Notes: generated from the letters alone by a model not told the origin. A stretch of 64,000 bases of DNA from Mycobacterium colombiense (GCF_001953985.1 NZ_MBEI01000017.1:62001-126000), one strand, 5' to 3'. Numbered from the stretch's first letter, positions 45,215 through 54,879 are shown. Translations and numbers: made by a program.

Positions 45215-45958
45215 TTACCCTCCGAAGCTGCCGTGCGGCGACGCGACCGACTGTGCGCCGGGCCCGCCCGTACCCAGGTGGCTGGAGGCGAAGGCGACTC
45301 CCTTGTCGATCATCGCGGCGTCGTCGGCGTAGGTGTCGTGTGCGGCGAAATTCATCCCGTCGGAGCAGACCGGGTCCTCGGTGGCGCACACCTTGACCGT
45401 CTTGTCCTGGTACATCGGGCCGATCACCACGGGCGGTTCGTTGAGGAAGTTCATCGCCCGCACGTTGGGCATGCCGAACAGCACGACCGAGGAGACGTGG
45501 CTGGCGACGTCGGGGGACAGCGGCTTGGGAACGGTGTTGGGGTCCACGCCGTCGGGTACGGCGGCCGAGGTGACAAACCCCATCACGGCCGCGCCCTGCG
45601 AGTAACCGCCGAGCACCATCTTGGTGTTGGGGCAGTCGTGGGCCATCGAATTCACATGGGCGCCCGCGTCTCTGATGCCATCGATGCCGGTATCCCATTG
45701 GTCGCTGGCGGGGTAATTGACCGGATACACATCGAACGACCGCCCACCGACGCGCTGGTGCAGTGCATCGACGAAGGCCTGACCGGTGGGGCCGACGCCC
45801 GGCGCTTCACCGGTGCCGCGGGCGAACACCACTTGCACGTCCGGGCACTGGGCCGAGGCGGTGGGGATAACGGAAGTGGACAAGGCCGACACGGCCACGC
45901 CCGACGCTGCGATAACTGCTGCTGAACTGAGGGAACGAACTAAGTGACGCGCAATCAT
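45215..45958 (-). CDS. secreted cutinase (CULP family)
   Basis: A 247-residue exported serine esterase. The signal peptide ends near PTASA-QCPD (about residue 37), and the mature protein begins with the CPDVQVVFARGTGE block typical of cutinases. The catalytic triad is visible: Ser in GYSQG, Asp in CATEDPVC and His in FAAHDTY, with cysteines placed for disulfides. Mycobacterial CULPs hydrolyse lipid esters, polymer esters or envelope lipids. ATG 45958 is chosen because it starts the signal peptide. Confidence 0.92.
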   Translation of the reverse strand: MIARHLVRSLSSAAVIAASGVAVSALSTSVIPTASAQCPDVQVVFARGTGEAPGVGPTGQAFVDALHQRVGGRSFDVYPVNYPASDQWDTGIDGIRDAGAHVNSMAHDCPNTKMVLGGYSQGAAVMGFVTSAAVPDGVDPNTVPKPLSPDVASHVSSVVLFGMPNVRAMNFLNEPPVVIGPMYQDKTVKVCATEDPVCSDGMNFAAHDTYADDAAMIDKGVAFASSHLGTGGPGAQSVASPHGSFGG

Positions 45959-45990
45959 GCCGCCATTGTGCCCAGCCGACACGCTCGTTA

Positions 45991-46019
45991 AACACTGGAA
46001 ACACCGAAATTACAGTGTT
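45991..46019. repeat. inverted repeat between cutinase and SDR genes
   Basis: AACACTG (45991-45997) and CAGTGTT (46013-46019) form a perfect 7-bp inverted repeat with a 15-bp AT-rich spacer, in the 283-bp divergent region. It could be an operator; nothing else stands out there. Confidence 0.4.
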
Positions 46020-46241
46020 CTCATAAAATTATCGCCGCCGATGCGGACGGGCTGAGATTGGTTGTGCGCGGCGCTCATCCGGCGCGGGCGCTCGGGCGGC
46101 CTACGCCCACCCGTCGCCGAGGACCCCGGGAGCCGCCTTGGCCGGGTCGGAGCGCGGGCCCGGACCGCAATGTGGTCTGCTACTTGTAGTTACGAGCCGG
46201 GGCGCGGTGAAGCAGCCGCCAACCCCCGGCAAGCGGCTCGA

Positions 46242-47156
46242 GTGAATGCGGCAGCGAAGTTGAACGCAATAGCGCAGGCCCTGAACACGGTCACGGACCA
46301 CGTGGCCAACCCGGCGCGGGTGTCGGACCCCGACAAGTTGCGCGGCACCGTCCTCGGCAAGACCGTCTTGGTGACGGGCGCCTCCTACGGCATCGGCGAG
46401 GCGACCGCGCGCAGCCTGGCCGCGGCGGGGGCGAGCGTCCTGGTGGTCGCGCGGTCCGAGGAACGGCTCTGCGACCTCACGGCGTCGATCAACGCCGGAG
46501 GGGGGCGTGCGTTCGCCTACCCGACCGACCTCACCGACGAATCAGCGGTGAGCGCCCTGACCAAGCAGATCACCGAGGAGCACGGCCCGCTCGACATCGT
46601 GGTGAGCAACGCCGGCAAGTCATTGCGCCGCTCGCTGCATGACCAGTACGACCGGCCGCACGACTTTCAGCGCACCATCGACATCAACTACCTGGGGCCG
46701 GTGCGGCTGCTGCTGGGGCTGCTGCCGGCCATGCGCGGCAACGGCAGCGGGCACATCGTGAACGTCTCGAGCGTCGCCGTGCGGGTGGCCCCGGGTCCGC
46801 AATGGGGTGCGTATCAGGCGTCGAAGGGCGCCTTCGACCGGTGGCTGCGCAGCGTGGCGCCGGAACTGCATATCGACGGTGTCGACGTCACCACCGTCTA
46901 CTTCGCGCTGGTCCGCACCAGGATGATCGCGCCCACCCCGTTGCTGGGCAGCCTTCCGGGACTTTCACCCGACGAAGCCGCCGACGCCATCGCCAAGGCG
47001 ATCATCGAGCGGCCCCGCACCATCGCGCCGCCCTGGGTGCTGCCGGCCGAGGTGGCCTCGGTGCTGCTGGCCGGGCCGGCCGACTACGCCGCGCGGCTGT
47101 GGCATCGCCGGTTTTTCAGCGAGTCCGACACCGACGAGGCCGACGATGACGAATGA
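46242..47156 (+). CDS. SDR-family oxidoreductase
   Basis: An SDR of about 304 residues with TGASYGIG, SNAG instead of NNAG, catalytic Ser in NVSSVAV and Tyr/Lys in YQASK. An acidic C-terminal tail (SESDTDEADDDE) is unusual. VVAR after strand 2 favours NADP(H). GTG 46242 is my choice; upstream starts run into non-coding-looking codons, so the true start is uncertain. The FadD-like gene starts inside its last 11 bp, so both are translated together, perhaps reducing or oxidising an acyl-CoA-derived compound. Confidence 0.83.
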   Translation: MNAAAKLNAIAQALNTVTDHVANPARVSDPDKLRGTVLGKTVLVTGASYGIGEATARSLAAAGASVLVVARSEERLCDLTASINAGGGRAFAYPTDLTDESAVSALTKQITEEHGPLDIVVSNAGKSLRRSLHDQYDRPHDFQRTIDINYLGPVRLLLGLLPAMRGNGSGHIVNVSSVAVRVAPGPQWGAYQASKGAFDRWLRSVAPELHIDGVDVTTVYFALVRTRMIAPTPLLGSLPGLSPDEAADAIAKAIIERPRTIAPPWVLPAEVASVLLAGPADYAARLWHRRFFSESDTDEADDDE

Positions 47157-48708
47157 TCGCGTGGTCACCACCGCCGCACGGGCCCTGCTGCGCTCCGGTC
47201 TGCTCACGCCGCCGGCGCCGCTCGCGGGTTTGCGGCTCCTTCGCGAGGCACGCCGGGGCGGCACGAATCCCTACACACTGCTGGCGGTCGCGGCCGCCCG
47301 TTGGCCTGACCGGACGGCGATCGTCGACGACGACGGCGCGCTGACCTATCGCCAGCTGCAGCTAGTGACCGAGTCGCTGGCGCGGCGGCTGACCGCCGAC
47401 GGCGCCGCGCCCGGGCAGGCGGTCGGGGTGATGTGCCGCAACGGACGCGGTTTCGCGGCGGGCGTTTTCGCCGCGGCCCTGCTGGGCACCGACGTCGTGC
47501 CGATGAGCACGGAGTTCCGCAGCGACGCGCTGGCGGCCGCCGTAGCGGCCCACCGAATTTCGACAGTGGTCGCCGACGCCGAATTCGCCGAGCGGGTGCG
47601 GGGTGCGGACGAATCGGTCGTCACCGTCGATCCGGCGACGATCGGCACCGACGAGGGCGCTCGCCCGGACGTCGCCACCCCCGGACGCATCGTGCTGCTG
47701 ACGTCGGGAACCACCGGGAAGCCCAAGGGCGTGCCGCGCACACCGCAGCTGCGCTCCGCGGTGGGCGTGTGGGTGACGATCCTCGATCGCACCCGGTTGC
47801 ACACCGGTTCGCGGATTTCGGTGGCAATGCCCATGTTTCACGGGCTGGGACTGGGCATGCTGATGCTGACCTTCGCGCTCGGGGGCACCGTTCTGACGCG
47901 CCGCGAGTTCGACGCCGAGGCCGCGCTGGCGCAGGCGTCGCTGCACCGCGCAGACGCCTTCACCGCGGTGCCCGTCGTGCTCGCGCGAATCCTGGAGCTG
48001 CCCGAGCAGGTTCGGGCGCGAAACCCGCTGCCCTACTTGCGCACGGTGATCTCCAGCGGCGACCGTCTCGACCCCACTCTGGGTCAGCGGTTCATGGACG
48101 CCTACGGCGACATCCTCTACAACGGCTACGGCTCCACCGAGGTCGGCATCGGCGCGCTGGCCACGCCGGCGGATCTGCGCGAAGCCCCCGAAACCGTCGG
48201 GCGGCCCGTCGTCGGGTGCCCGGTGCGCATCTTCAACAAGAACGACAAGCCGGTCGGGCCGCGGGTGACAGGGCGGATCTTCGTCGGAGGCGAATTGACC
48301 AGCGAGGGCTATACCGATGGCGCGGCGAAGGCCGTCGTCGACGGCATGACCAGCACCGGCGACATGGGCTATCTGGACAACGCGGGCCGGCTCTTCATCG
48401 TCGGCCGTGAAGACGACATGATCATCTCCGGCGGCGAGAACGTGTACCCGCGTGCGGTCGAGAACGCGCTCGCCCAGCACCCCGCCATCGCCGACAACGT
48501 GGTCATCGGCGTCCCCGATGAACGGTTCGGTCAGCGCCTGGCGGCGTTCGTGGTCGCGCAGCCGGGCGGCCAGATCGACGCGGACGAGCTGCGCGAGTAT
48601 TTGAAGGGCCGGGTCTCCCGCTTCGAACAGCCCCGCGACATCAACGTCGTCGACAGCATCCCGCGCAACCCCACCGGCAAGGTGCTGCGCAAAGAACTGC
48701 CCGGCTGA
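47146..48708 (+). CDS. acyl-CoA synthetase (FadD-like, ANL superfamily)
   Basis: A 520-residue acyl-activating enzyme with the P-loop LLTSGTTGKPKG, the motif YNGYGSTEVG in place of YGxTE, the TGDMGYLDNAGRLFIVGR segment and the C-terminal catalytic lysine region NPTGKVLRK. It should form acyl-AMP and then acyl-CoA from a fatty or related acid. ATG 47146 overlaps the SDR stop. The SDR-FadD pairing with coupled translation suggests a short pathway. The preferred acid is not evident. Confidence 0.9.
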   Translation: MTNDRVVTTAARALLRSGLLTPPAPLAGLRLLREARRGGTNPYTLLAVAAARWPDRTAIVDDDGALTYRQLQLVTESLARRLTADGAAPGQAVGVMCRNGRGFAAGVFAAALLGTDVVPMSTEFRSDALAAAVAAHRISTVVADAEFAERVRGADESVVTVDPATIGTDEGARPDVATPGRIVLLTSGTTGKPKGVPRTPQLRSAVGVWVTILDRTRLHTGSRISVAMPMFHGLGLGMLMLTFALGGTVLTRREFDAEAALAQASLHRADAFTAVPVVLARILELPEQVRARNPLPYLRTVISSGDRLDPTLGQRFMDAYGDILYNGYGSTEVGIGALATPADLREAPETVGRPVVGCPVRIFNKNDKPVGPRVTGRIFVGGELTSEGYTDGAAKAVVDGMTSTGDMGYLDNAGRLFIVGREDDMIISGGENVYPRAVENALAQHPAIADNVVIGVPDERFGQRLAAFVVAQPGGQIDADELREYLKGRVSRFEQPRDINVVDSIPRNPTGKVLRKELPG

Positions 48709-48771
48709 ACACGATCGTCCGCCTCCTTACTCGCCCCGCTACACGGCGCTCGCCGTCGCCGGACCGAAGGC

Positions 48772-51700
48772 TCACTCCTCGCCGGGCTCCAGGGCGGCGA
48801 CCTGCTTGGCCAGCCAGTTGGGTGCCAGCGCCGAGATCGCGGTGGCACCGGCCGTCGAACCCAGCACGCCCGACCAGGCCACCGGCCCCAGCGGCGTGCA
48901 GCCGAAGAACTGACTGAGCACCGGCGTCTGCACGATGCCCACCAGCACGCCTGCGCTGCCCAGGGCGGTCGCCACCACGAGCGGGCTGTGCCGGCGGGTC
49001 AGCAGCGTCTGCGCCAGCTGCGTCGTCACGAGCGCGGTCAAACCCATTGTCGCCGTGCGGCGTTCGGTGCCCGGCGTCCAGCGCCCGATGGCCCAGGCGG
49101 CCGTCGCCCCCGCGGCCGTTACGGCGCCGCGGGTCACGATCTGACGCATCAGCGGGGCGTCGAGCGAAGGCGTAGGTCCGGTGAGCACCGCGCGGCGGTG
49201 CAGGCGGCGCGCCTCTTCGGCGGCTTCGGCGGATTCGTACTCGGCTTCGTCGGGCTCGACGTATTGCGACGTGACCGCGACCGCGAGGGCGGGGAACATG
49301 TCGGTGAGCAGGTTGACCAGCAGCAGCTGACGGGTTCCCACCGGCGCGCGGCCTTGGCCGAAGGCGGTCCCGATGATGGTGAACAACACCTCGCCGACGT
49401 TGCCGCCGACCAGGATCGTGACGGCGTCGCGAACCCCGCCCCACATGCTGCGGCCCTCGACCAAGGCGTCCATCAGCACGCCGAGATCCTCGTCGGTCAA
49501 CACGATGTCGGCGGCGCCGCGCGCGGCCGACGATCCGCGGCCGCTCACCCCGATGCCGACGTCGGCCATCCGGATCGCGGCGGCGTCGTTGGCGCCGTCG
49601 CCGACCATCGCGGTCACCCGCCCGCAGCGCTGCAGGGCGGCCACGATCTGCACCTTCTGCTCCGGGCTGACCCGGGCGAACACCTGCACGTCGGCGACCA
49701 GCCGGGCGCACGCGTCCTCGTCGAGCCCGGCGAGTTCGGCGCCGGTCACCACTTGCGCGTCTTCGGGCAGGCCCAGCTGCCGGGCGATCGCCCGCGCGGT
49801 GATCGGGTGGTCGCCGGTGATCAGCACCACGTCACGATCCGCGTCTAGCAGCGCTTCGATCAACGGGCGCGCCGATGCCCGCGCGGTGTCGGCCAGACCG
49901 ACGTAGCCGAGCAGTTCGAGGTTCTGCGCCGCGGCGTCCACCGCGTCCAGCTCGGTGTCGTCGTCGTCGGTTTCGTGCTTCCAGCCGCGCTGCGCCACAG
50001 CGAGCACCCGCAATCCCTGCTCGGCCAGCCCGTGCACTACCGCCTCGGCCCGCTTTAGGTCGGCTTGCGGGTCGGCGAACTTGCAGCGCGGCAGGATGAC
50101 CTCGGGAGCGCCCTTGAGCACCAGCATCGGCGCGTCCGCGGGGTGGCCGTTGTCGTGGCCCACCGTGCCGATCGCGGCGGCGAAGCCGCGGCTGGACTCG
50201 AACGGCACCTCCGCGACCATGTCCCAGTCCGAATCGGTGTGGCCGTTCAGCGAACTCGCCGCGGTGAGGATCGCCTCATCGGTGGCGTGCGCATGTCCCT
50301 GGCCTTCCTGCGGCTGAGCGGACGCGCGCGCGGCGGCGCGCAGTAGGCCGGCCGATTCCGGGTCGGTCAGTTTCGGGAACGGGTCGTGCGGATCGACATC
50401 GTCGGGCACGGCGCACACCACGCGCAGCCGGTTCTCGGTGAGCGTGCCGGTCTTGTCGAAGCAGATGGTGTCGACACGGCCCAGCGCCTCGATGCTGCGC
50501 GGCGCGCGGACCAGGGCCCCGCGCTCCGTCAGCCGCTGCGCGGCCGAGAGCTGAGAGAGGGTGGCCACCAGCGGCAGCCCCTCGGGAACCGCGGCCACCG
50601 CGATCGCGACGCCGTCGGCGACCGCCTGGCGCAGCGGCGCGCGGCGCAGCAGCGCCAACGCCGATACCGTTGCGCCGCCGGCCAACGTCAGCGGCAACAC
50701 CTTGCTGGTCAGTTCCCGCAGCCGGGCTTGGATTCCGGCCGATGTCTCGACGTCGGCGACCGCCGAGATCGCGCGGTGCGCGGCGGTGCCGACGCCGGTG
50801 GCGACGACGATCGCCCGGGCATGCCCGGCGACGATGGTGCTGCCCTCGAACAGCATGCTGGCGCGGTCAGGGTCGTTGACGGCGACGGGATCCACCTGCT
50901 TGTCCACCGGAAGCGACTCGCCGGTCAGCAGGGACTCGTCGACCTCGAGGTCCTCGGCGACCAGTAAACGGGCGTCGGCGGGGACCACTTCGGGCGCGGC
51001 CAGATCGATGACGTCGCCGGGCCGCAGGGAATTCGCGGATACCGTCGCGGTGCGGGTCGCGTGCCGGGCGGCCTCGAGCCGGCGCCGCGTCGTCGCCACG
51101 GCCGGAACGACCACCCGGCGCACCAGCTGGTCCTGCTCGGCGAACAGCTCGGCGGCGGCGGACTCGGCCCGCAGCCGTTGCGCCCCACCGGTTATCGCGT
51201 TGACGGTCATGACGCCGGCCACCAGCAGCGCATCGATGTTGCTGCCTACGATCGCCGATGCCGCCGCGCCGACGGCCAGGATGGGGGTCAGCGGGTCCGC
51301 GAGTTCGGTCCGGGTTGCCGACGCCAGCCGGGCCACGCTGTGCAGGGGCTTGCGCAGGGGTTCCAGCGCCGGGCTGTACGACAGGTCGTCGAGCCGGCGC
51401 CGCCAGGACGGCTCGGTTTCGACGGCCATCGGCCGCGCGCCGCCGGCCAGCCGCGAATACACGATCTCGGGATCCAGTGCGTGCCAGGCGGTCAGCGGTT
51501 GGGGAGTGGGGTCGGGCAGCCGGAGCACCCGGACCGCCGAGAAGGTCCCGGCCACCAGGGCGGTGGCCGCGGCGGCGTTGACCGGGTTGAGCCATCGCCG
51601 GAAGCTCACCGGGCTGGTGCCTGCCTCCTGCTCACCGGTGACCAGCAGCAGCCCGGCCAGCGTGGTGCCGCCCTGCGCCAGGTGCACCGCCGACTCGCTG

Positions 51701-53604
51701 GCCGACCGGGCCACCGGGATCGCCGACAGGATGCGCACCGCGTCGGCAAGGTCGGTGCCCGTGATGATATCCGCGGTCCATGCGGTCGCGGCGCGCGGAT
51801 CGTCAAGCGCCACACCGACATCGGCGATCGCGAGCGCGGCCAGGGTGTCGGTCGAGGCGAAGTCCCGGTGCAGCGCGGTGATCAGCAGCACCGGTCCGCG
51901 ATCGGCACGGAGCTCCCGGACCACATTCAGCAGCGGCGTGCCGGGCGGATGTGTGGTGCCGACACTGGCGGTGAGGTCTTCGGTGCCCGCGACATGGCGC
52001 AGCACCACTCGCGCACCGGTGCGGTTCGCGGTCTGGAACAGCGGAATGGCGTAGGGGTCCACCTCCCAACCCACGTCGACACTGCCGACGCATTCGCCGT
52101 CGACGATCAGGTCGGCGCTTTCCAGGCCCTGCGCGGGCGTCGCCGAAGACCCTTGTTTGCGAACCCATTTCAGTCGCGCACCGGTCGCGGGCAACTCATC
52201 CGGGTCGGGCTCGGGCGCCTCCTCGCCGTGCAGCAGCGCGTCGGCCACCTCGTAGACCCGGTCCTCGTCCCAACCGGGAGCGTCTCCGCGGACATGCAAG
52301 ACCGCTCGATGATCGCCGCGCAGCGCGGCGCCGTCGATGACGACGACCTTCACCCGGTCCAGGCGGCGCAGGGCGCCCGGGTCGAGCACCAGTTGCCCCG
52401 AATTGGCAAGCCCGCGGCCCAGAATCGCGGCGAACGCCTGGCGGCCCATGTGCGCGGCGCGGGGCACGCCGGCCTCGATGGCGGCGGCCGCGTCTTCGGT
52501 GCCGCCGCCGGCGACCAGCGCGCTGACCGCGGCGATCAGCGAGCCGTTGGCCGCCGAATCGACATAGCTTTCCACCGGCCCTGCCATCGAGCCTTTGGCC
52601 TTGTCCATCGCGGCGTCGATCGTTCCGCCGACCACGACGTGGGACGCGTCACCCGCCGCCGCCGCGGCCCAGCTGTGCCGGGGCACCTCCGACTTGGCCG
52701 AGGAAATGACCGGGACCACCGGGGCTTGCGGCCGGTCGGGGGAGGCCAGCTGCGGCTCGCGGTCGCGCCACACGCGCCGATGCGCCGACGCCTCGGAGAC
52801 CTGCAGGGTGCGTTGCGTCAGGTCGAGCATCGGGGTGCCGAACGACTGGGTCAGACCGTGGGCGGCCGCCGTCGTCGCGGCCAGGGCGAGGTCGGTGCCC
52901 ACCCGGCCCAGCCGGCCCTCCAGGATCGAGACCATGCGCGGTTGATGATTGATCAGCGCGGCCGCGGCGCGGGTGGTCTGCGGCGCGGCGGGCAGCCGGG
53001 TCACCCAACCGGTGACCGCCGCCCCCATCGCGACGAGATCCATCGCCGCCGCGGTGAGCGGCACCAGAATCGCCAGCGGGTTGCCCGGGTCGGCGAACGG
53101 GGCGGACAGCGGCGGCGACTCCGACTTGGACCATGTGATGTCGGAGGCGATCGAGGACACCGTCGCGCGCACCTCGTCCAGAACGCCGTCGTTGTCCGCT
53201 CCGTCGGACAGTTCGACCACCAGGCGGCCCAGGGAACCCTCGACGTGGGCCTCGGTCACACCCGGGATCCGGCGCACCGGCTCTTCCACGGCGGGCGCGT
53301 ACTCATGCCAGCGCGGGAACGGAAGCAAGGGATCCAAGTCCAGGTGCACGCGATGGCCGGCGTGCCAGCGCACCGGCGGCAGGATGGCGCCGGGGGAGCC
53401 GTTGGATGAGGTGTCCATCCCGATTGCGCGGCCGGTCGTTTGGGCGACGGACTGGATGACCGGTCCGGCGAGTTCGGTTACCGGGCTGGCCAACGTCTGC
53501 AGCGCGCCCGCGGCCCCGGCCGCGGTGGACACACCGGCCCGCACCACCTGGGCGGCTCCGCCAGCCACACCAGCGACGACGCTGGAAACGCCGGGAATCT
53601 TCAC
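48772..53604 (-). CDS. giant cation-transporting P-type ATPase (CtpH/CtpI type)
   Basis: At 1610 residues this is roughly twice a normal P-type ATPase and fits the mycobacterial CtpI/CtpH class. The active half carries TGES (894-897), PEGLP (1007-1011) in helix 4, phosphorylated Asp1050 in DKTGT, TGDHPIT and GDGANDAA. PEGLP is typical of P2-type cation pumps. The N-terminal half (about 1-700) is not ordinary: it has an HMA-like segment, and its RRLDRVKVVVIDGAAL region aligns with the active EALGRVDTICFDKTGTL, as if a second ATPase had decayed. The cation carried is unknown. The neighbouring sigma factor gene lies upstream on the same strand. Confidence 0.9.
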   Translation of the reverse strand: MKIPGVSSVVAGVAGGAAQVVRAGVSTAAGAAGALQTLASPVTELAGPVIQSVAQTTGRAIGMDTSSNGSPGAILPPVRWHAGHRVHLDLDPLLPFPRWHEYAPAVEEPVRRIPGVTEAHVEGSLGRLVVELSDGADNDGVLDEVRATVSSIASDITWSKSESPPLSAPFADPGNPLAILVPLTAAAMDLVAMGAAVTGWVTRLPAAPQTTRAAAALINHQPRMVSILEGRLGRVGTDLALAATTAAAHGLTQSFGTPMLDLTQRTLQVSEASAHRRVWRDREPQLASPDRPQAPVVPVISSAKSEVPRHSWAAAAAGDASHVVVGGTIDAAMDKAKGSMAGPVESYVDSAANGSLIAAVSALVAGGGTEDAAAAIEAGVPRAAHMGRQAFAAILGRGLANSGQLVLDPGALRRLDRVKVVVIDGAALRGDHRAVLHVRGDAPGWDEDRVYEVADALLHGEEAPEPDPDELPATGARLKWVRKQGSSATPAQGLESADLIVDGECVGSVDVGWEVDPYAIPLFQTANRTGARVVLRHVAGTEDLTASVGTTHPPGTPLLNVVRELRADRGPVLLITALHRDFASTDTLAALAIADVGVALDDPRAATAWTADIITGTDLADAVRILSAIPVARSASESAVHLAQGGTTLAGLLLVTGEQEAGTSPVSFRRWLNPVNAAAATALVAGTFSAVRVLRLPDPTPQPLTAWHALDPEIVYSRLAGGARPMAVETEPSWRRRLDDLSYSPALEPLRKPLHSVARLASATRTELADPLTPILAVGAAASAIVGSNIDALLVAGVMTVNAITGGAQRLRAESAAAELFAEQDQLVRRVVVPAVATTRRRLEAARHATRTATVSANSLRPGDVIDLAAPEVVPADARLLVAEDLEVDESLLTGESLPVDKQVDPVAVNDPDRASMLFEGSTIVAGHARAIVVATGVGTAAHRAISAVADVETSAGIQARLRELTSKVLPLTLAGGATVSALALLRRAPLRQAVADGVAIAVAAVPEGLPLVATLSQLSAAQRLTERGALVRAPRSIEALGRVDTICFDKTGTLTENRLRVVCAVPDDVDPHDPFPKLTDPESAGLLRAAARASAQPQEGQGHAHATDEAILTAASSLNGHTDSDWDMVAEVPFESSRGFAAAIGTVGHDNGHPADAPMLVLKGAPEVILPRCKFADPQADLKRAEAVVHGLAEQGLRVLAVAQRGWKHETDDDDTELDAVDAAAQNLELLGYVGLADTARASARPLIEALLDADRDVVLITGDHPITARAIARQLGLPEDAQVVTGAELAGLDEDACARLVADVQVFARVSPEQKVQIVAALQRCGRVTAMVGDGANDAAAIRMADVGIGVSGRGSSAARGAADIVLTDEDLGVLMDALVEGRSMWGGVRDAVTILVGGNVGEVLFTIIGTAFGQGRAPVGTRQLLLVNLLTDMFPALAVAVTSQYVEPDEAEYESAEAAEEARRLHRRAVLTGPTPSLDAPLMRQIVTRGAVTAAGATAAWAIGRWTPGTERRTATMGLTALVTTQLAQTLLTRRHSPLVVATALGSAGVLVGIVQTPVLSQFFGCTPLGPVAWSGVLGSTAGATAISALAPNWLAKQVAALEPGEE

Positions 53605-53718
53605 TCGTCACCCTTCAAGTTCGTCTACCGCGCCTAATGATCCTGGCGTGTGGAGTACCTGTCCACACGTGGGCGGGAAGGTAAAACCGTGCGACGACAC
53701 CGATGACGATGCAGGTCG

Positions 53719-53730
53719 GGCCTCCCTTAG
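53719..53730. repeat. 12-bp element upstream of the giant ATPase gene (copy 1)
   Basis: CTCCCTTAGAGA (TCTCTAAGGGAG on the minus strand), 115 bp upstream of the ATPase start. An identical copy lies at 54753-54764 in the sigma-factor promoter. The 160-bp gap 53605-53764 shows no gene. Confidence 0.5.
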
Positions 53731-53764
53731 AGAGCAAGGGTGCGATTACGTCCCTGGTCCAAGA

Positions 53765-54721
53765 TTACCGGGTTGGCGACAAACCAAACGTGCTGAACAA
53801 ACCGGGATCGAGGAAGACGGTGATGCCGGCGACGCCGGTAGCGCCGGTGGTCAGCACGTGAATGGAATGGGCCCGCATCGCCCCGTCGGCGCCGCGCCGG
53901 TACTCGGCAACGGCGGGTTGCGAATTCGCGGCCGTCGGGATCATCACGATATCGCCGGGCTCGGCCAGGGCGCGCCCGGCAAGGAACCGCAGCACGGCAT
54001 CCCGGCCGGTGAACCACACTGGCATGGGCGGCATTTCGAGTTTGACGTCGGCTTGCAGCAGCGCCGTCAACGCGGCCATGTCCGCGTTTTCGAATGCCGC
54101 GCAATACCGGTCGAGCAATTCGCGACGCTCGGCATCGCCGGGCTCGGACATGGCCTCCTCGGCGGGGGACAGTTCGGCAAGATGGGCCCGGGCGCGCTGC
54201 AGCGAACTGTTGACCGCCGCGGGCGTGGTTTCGAGCAGTTCGGCGACCTCGGCGGCGCTGAACTGCACGACATCGCGCAGGATCAACACGGCGCGCTGCC
54301 GCGCCGGAAGCTCCTGAAGGGCCGTCATCACGGCCAGCCGCACGCTCTGCTTGGCGGCGAGGTCGTCTTCGGGGCTCTTGAACATCAGCGCGTCGGGAAT
54401 GGGCTCCAGCCAGGCGTGCGCGCCGGCCTTCGCGTCGAAATCGGCGTCCGGGTCGATCGAGCCGTCCCCCACGCCCATCGGCAGCACGCGGCGCGCGCGG
54501 TTCTCCAGCGCCCGCAGGCAGGCGGTCGTCGCGATCCGATACAGCCACGTCTTCAACGCCGCGCGCTCCTCGAATGCCGGATAGCCACGCCAGCCCCGCA
54601 GATAGGTCTCCTGGACCAGGTCCTCGGCGTCGTGCACCGAGCCCAGCATGCGGTAACAATGGGCGATCAGCTCGGCCCGAAAAGGCGCCGCCTGCTCGAC
54701 GAAATCCTCCTGCGCCGGCAC
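53765..54721 (-). CDS. ECF sigma factor with C-terminal SnoaL-like domain (SigG/SigX5-like)
   Basis: A 318-residue sigma-70-family factor. Region 2 (HCYRMLGSVHDAEDLVQETYLRGWR) and region 4 (LQELPARQRAVLILRDVVQFSAAEVAELL) bracket a variable linker, and residues about 200-318 form an NTF2/SnoaL-like tail, as in the TIGR02960-type factors that I recall include M. tuberculosis SigG. There is no adjacent anti-sigma gene; in this group the tail is thought to regulate activity. GTG 54721 is supported by GAAAGGAG. It is divergent from the SDR-DUF899 pair. Confidence 0.9.
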   Translation of the reverse strand: MPAQEDFVEQAAPFRAELIAHCYRMLGSVHDAEDLVQETYLRGWRGYPAFEERAALKTWLYRIATTACLRALENRARRVLPMGVGDGSIDPDADFDAKAGAHAWLEPIPDALMFKSPEDDLAAKQSVRLAVMTALQELPARQRAVLILRDVVQFSAAEVAELLETTPAAVNSSLQRARAHLAELSPAEEAMSEPGDAERRELLDRYCAAFENADMAALTALLQADVKLEMPPMPVWFTGRDAVLRFLAGRALAEPGDIVMIPTAANSQPAVAEYRRGADGAMRAHSIHVLTTGATGVAGITVFLDPGLFSTFGLSPTR

Positions 54722-54744
54722 GACCCACTCCTTTCGGCTGCGAG

Positions 54745-54768
54745 GGAACCTACTCCCTTAGAGACGTC
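54745..54768 (+). promoter_or_regulatory. candidate ECF-type promoter for the SDR-DUF899 genes
   Basis: GGAAC at 54745-54749 and CGTC at 54765-54768, 15 bp apart, resemble ECF -35 and -10 elements facing the SDR gene. This is weak, pattern-only evidence. Confidence 0.25.
54753..54764. repeat. 12-bp element in the sigma-factor promoter (copy 2)
   Basis: CTCCCTTAGAGA, identical to 53719-53730. On the minus strand it lies 32 bp upstream of the sigma-factor start. Shared placement upstream of two minus-strand genes suggests a common regulatory site. Confidence 0.5.
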
Positions 54769-54879
54769 CCGCCGCCGAAATTCATCGGTCCGCCGGCGAT
54801 GAATCCAGACGTCGCGCCGTATCTGAAGTAGTGAAGACGCGGCCACGGCCGCAGACCACGTCAGAGAGCGAGAACGACC

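Noticed and set aside
51061..53409. Open frame of about 780 codons on the plus strand opposite the giant ATPase
   Set aside because: Its composition is biased to R, G, H and D with no domain, and the opposite strand holds the recognisable protein.
53721..53737. CCCTT-AGAGAGC-AAGGG as a terminator after the sigma-factor gene
   Set aside because: The stem is only five base pairs and no T-run follows on either strand.
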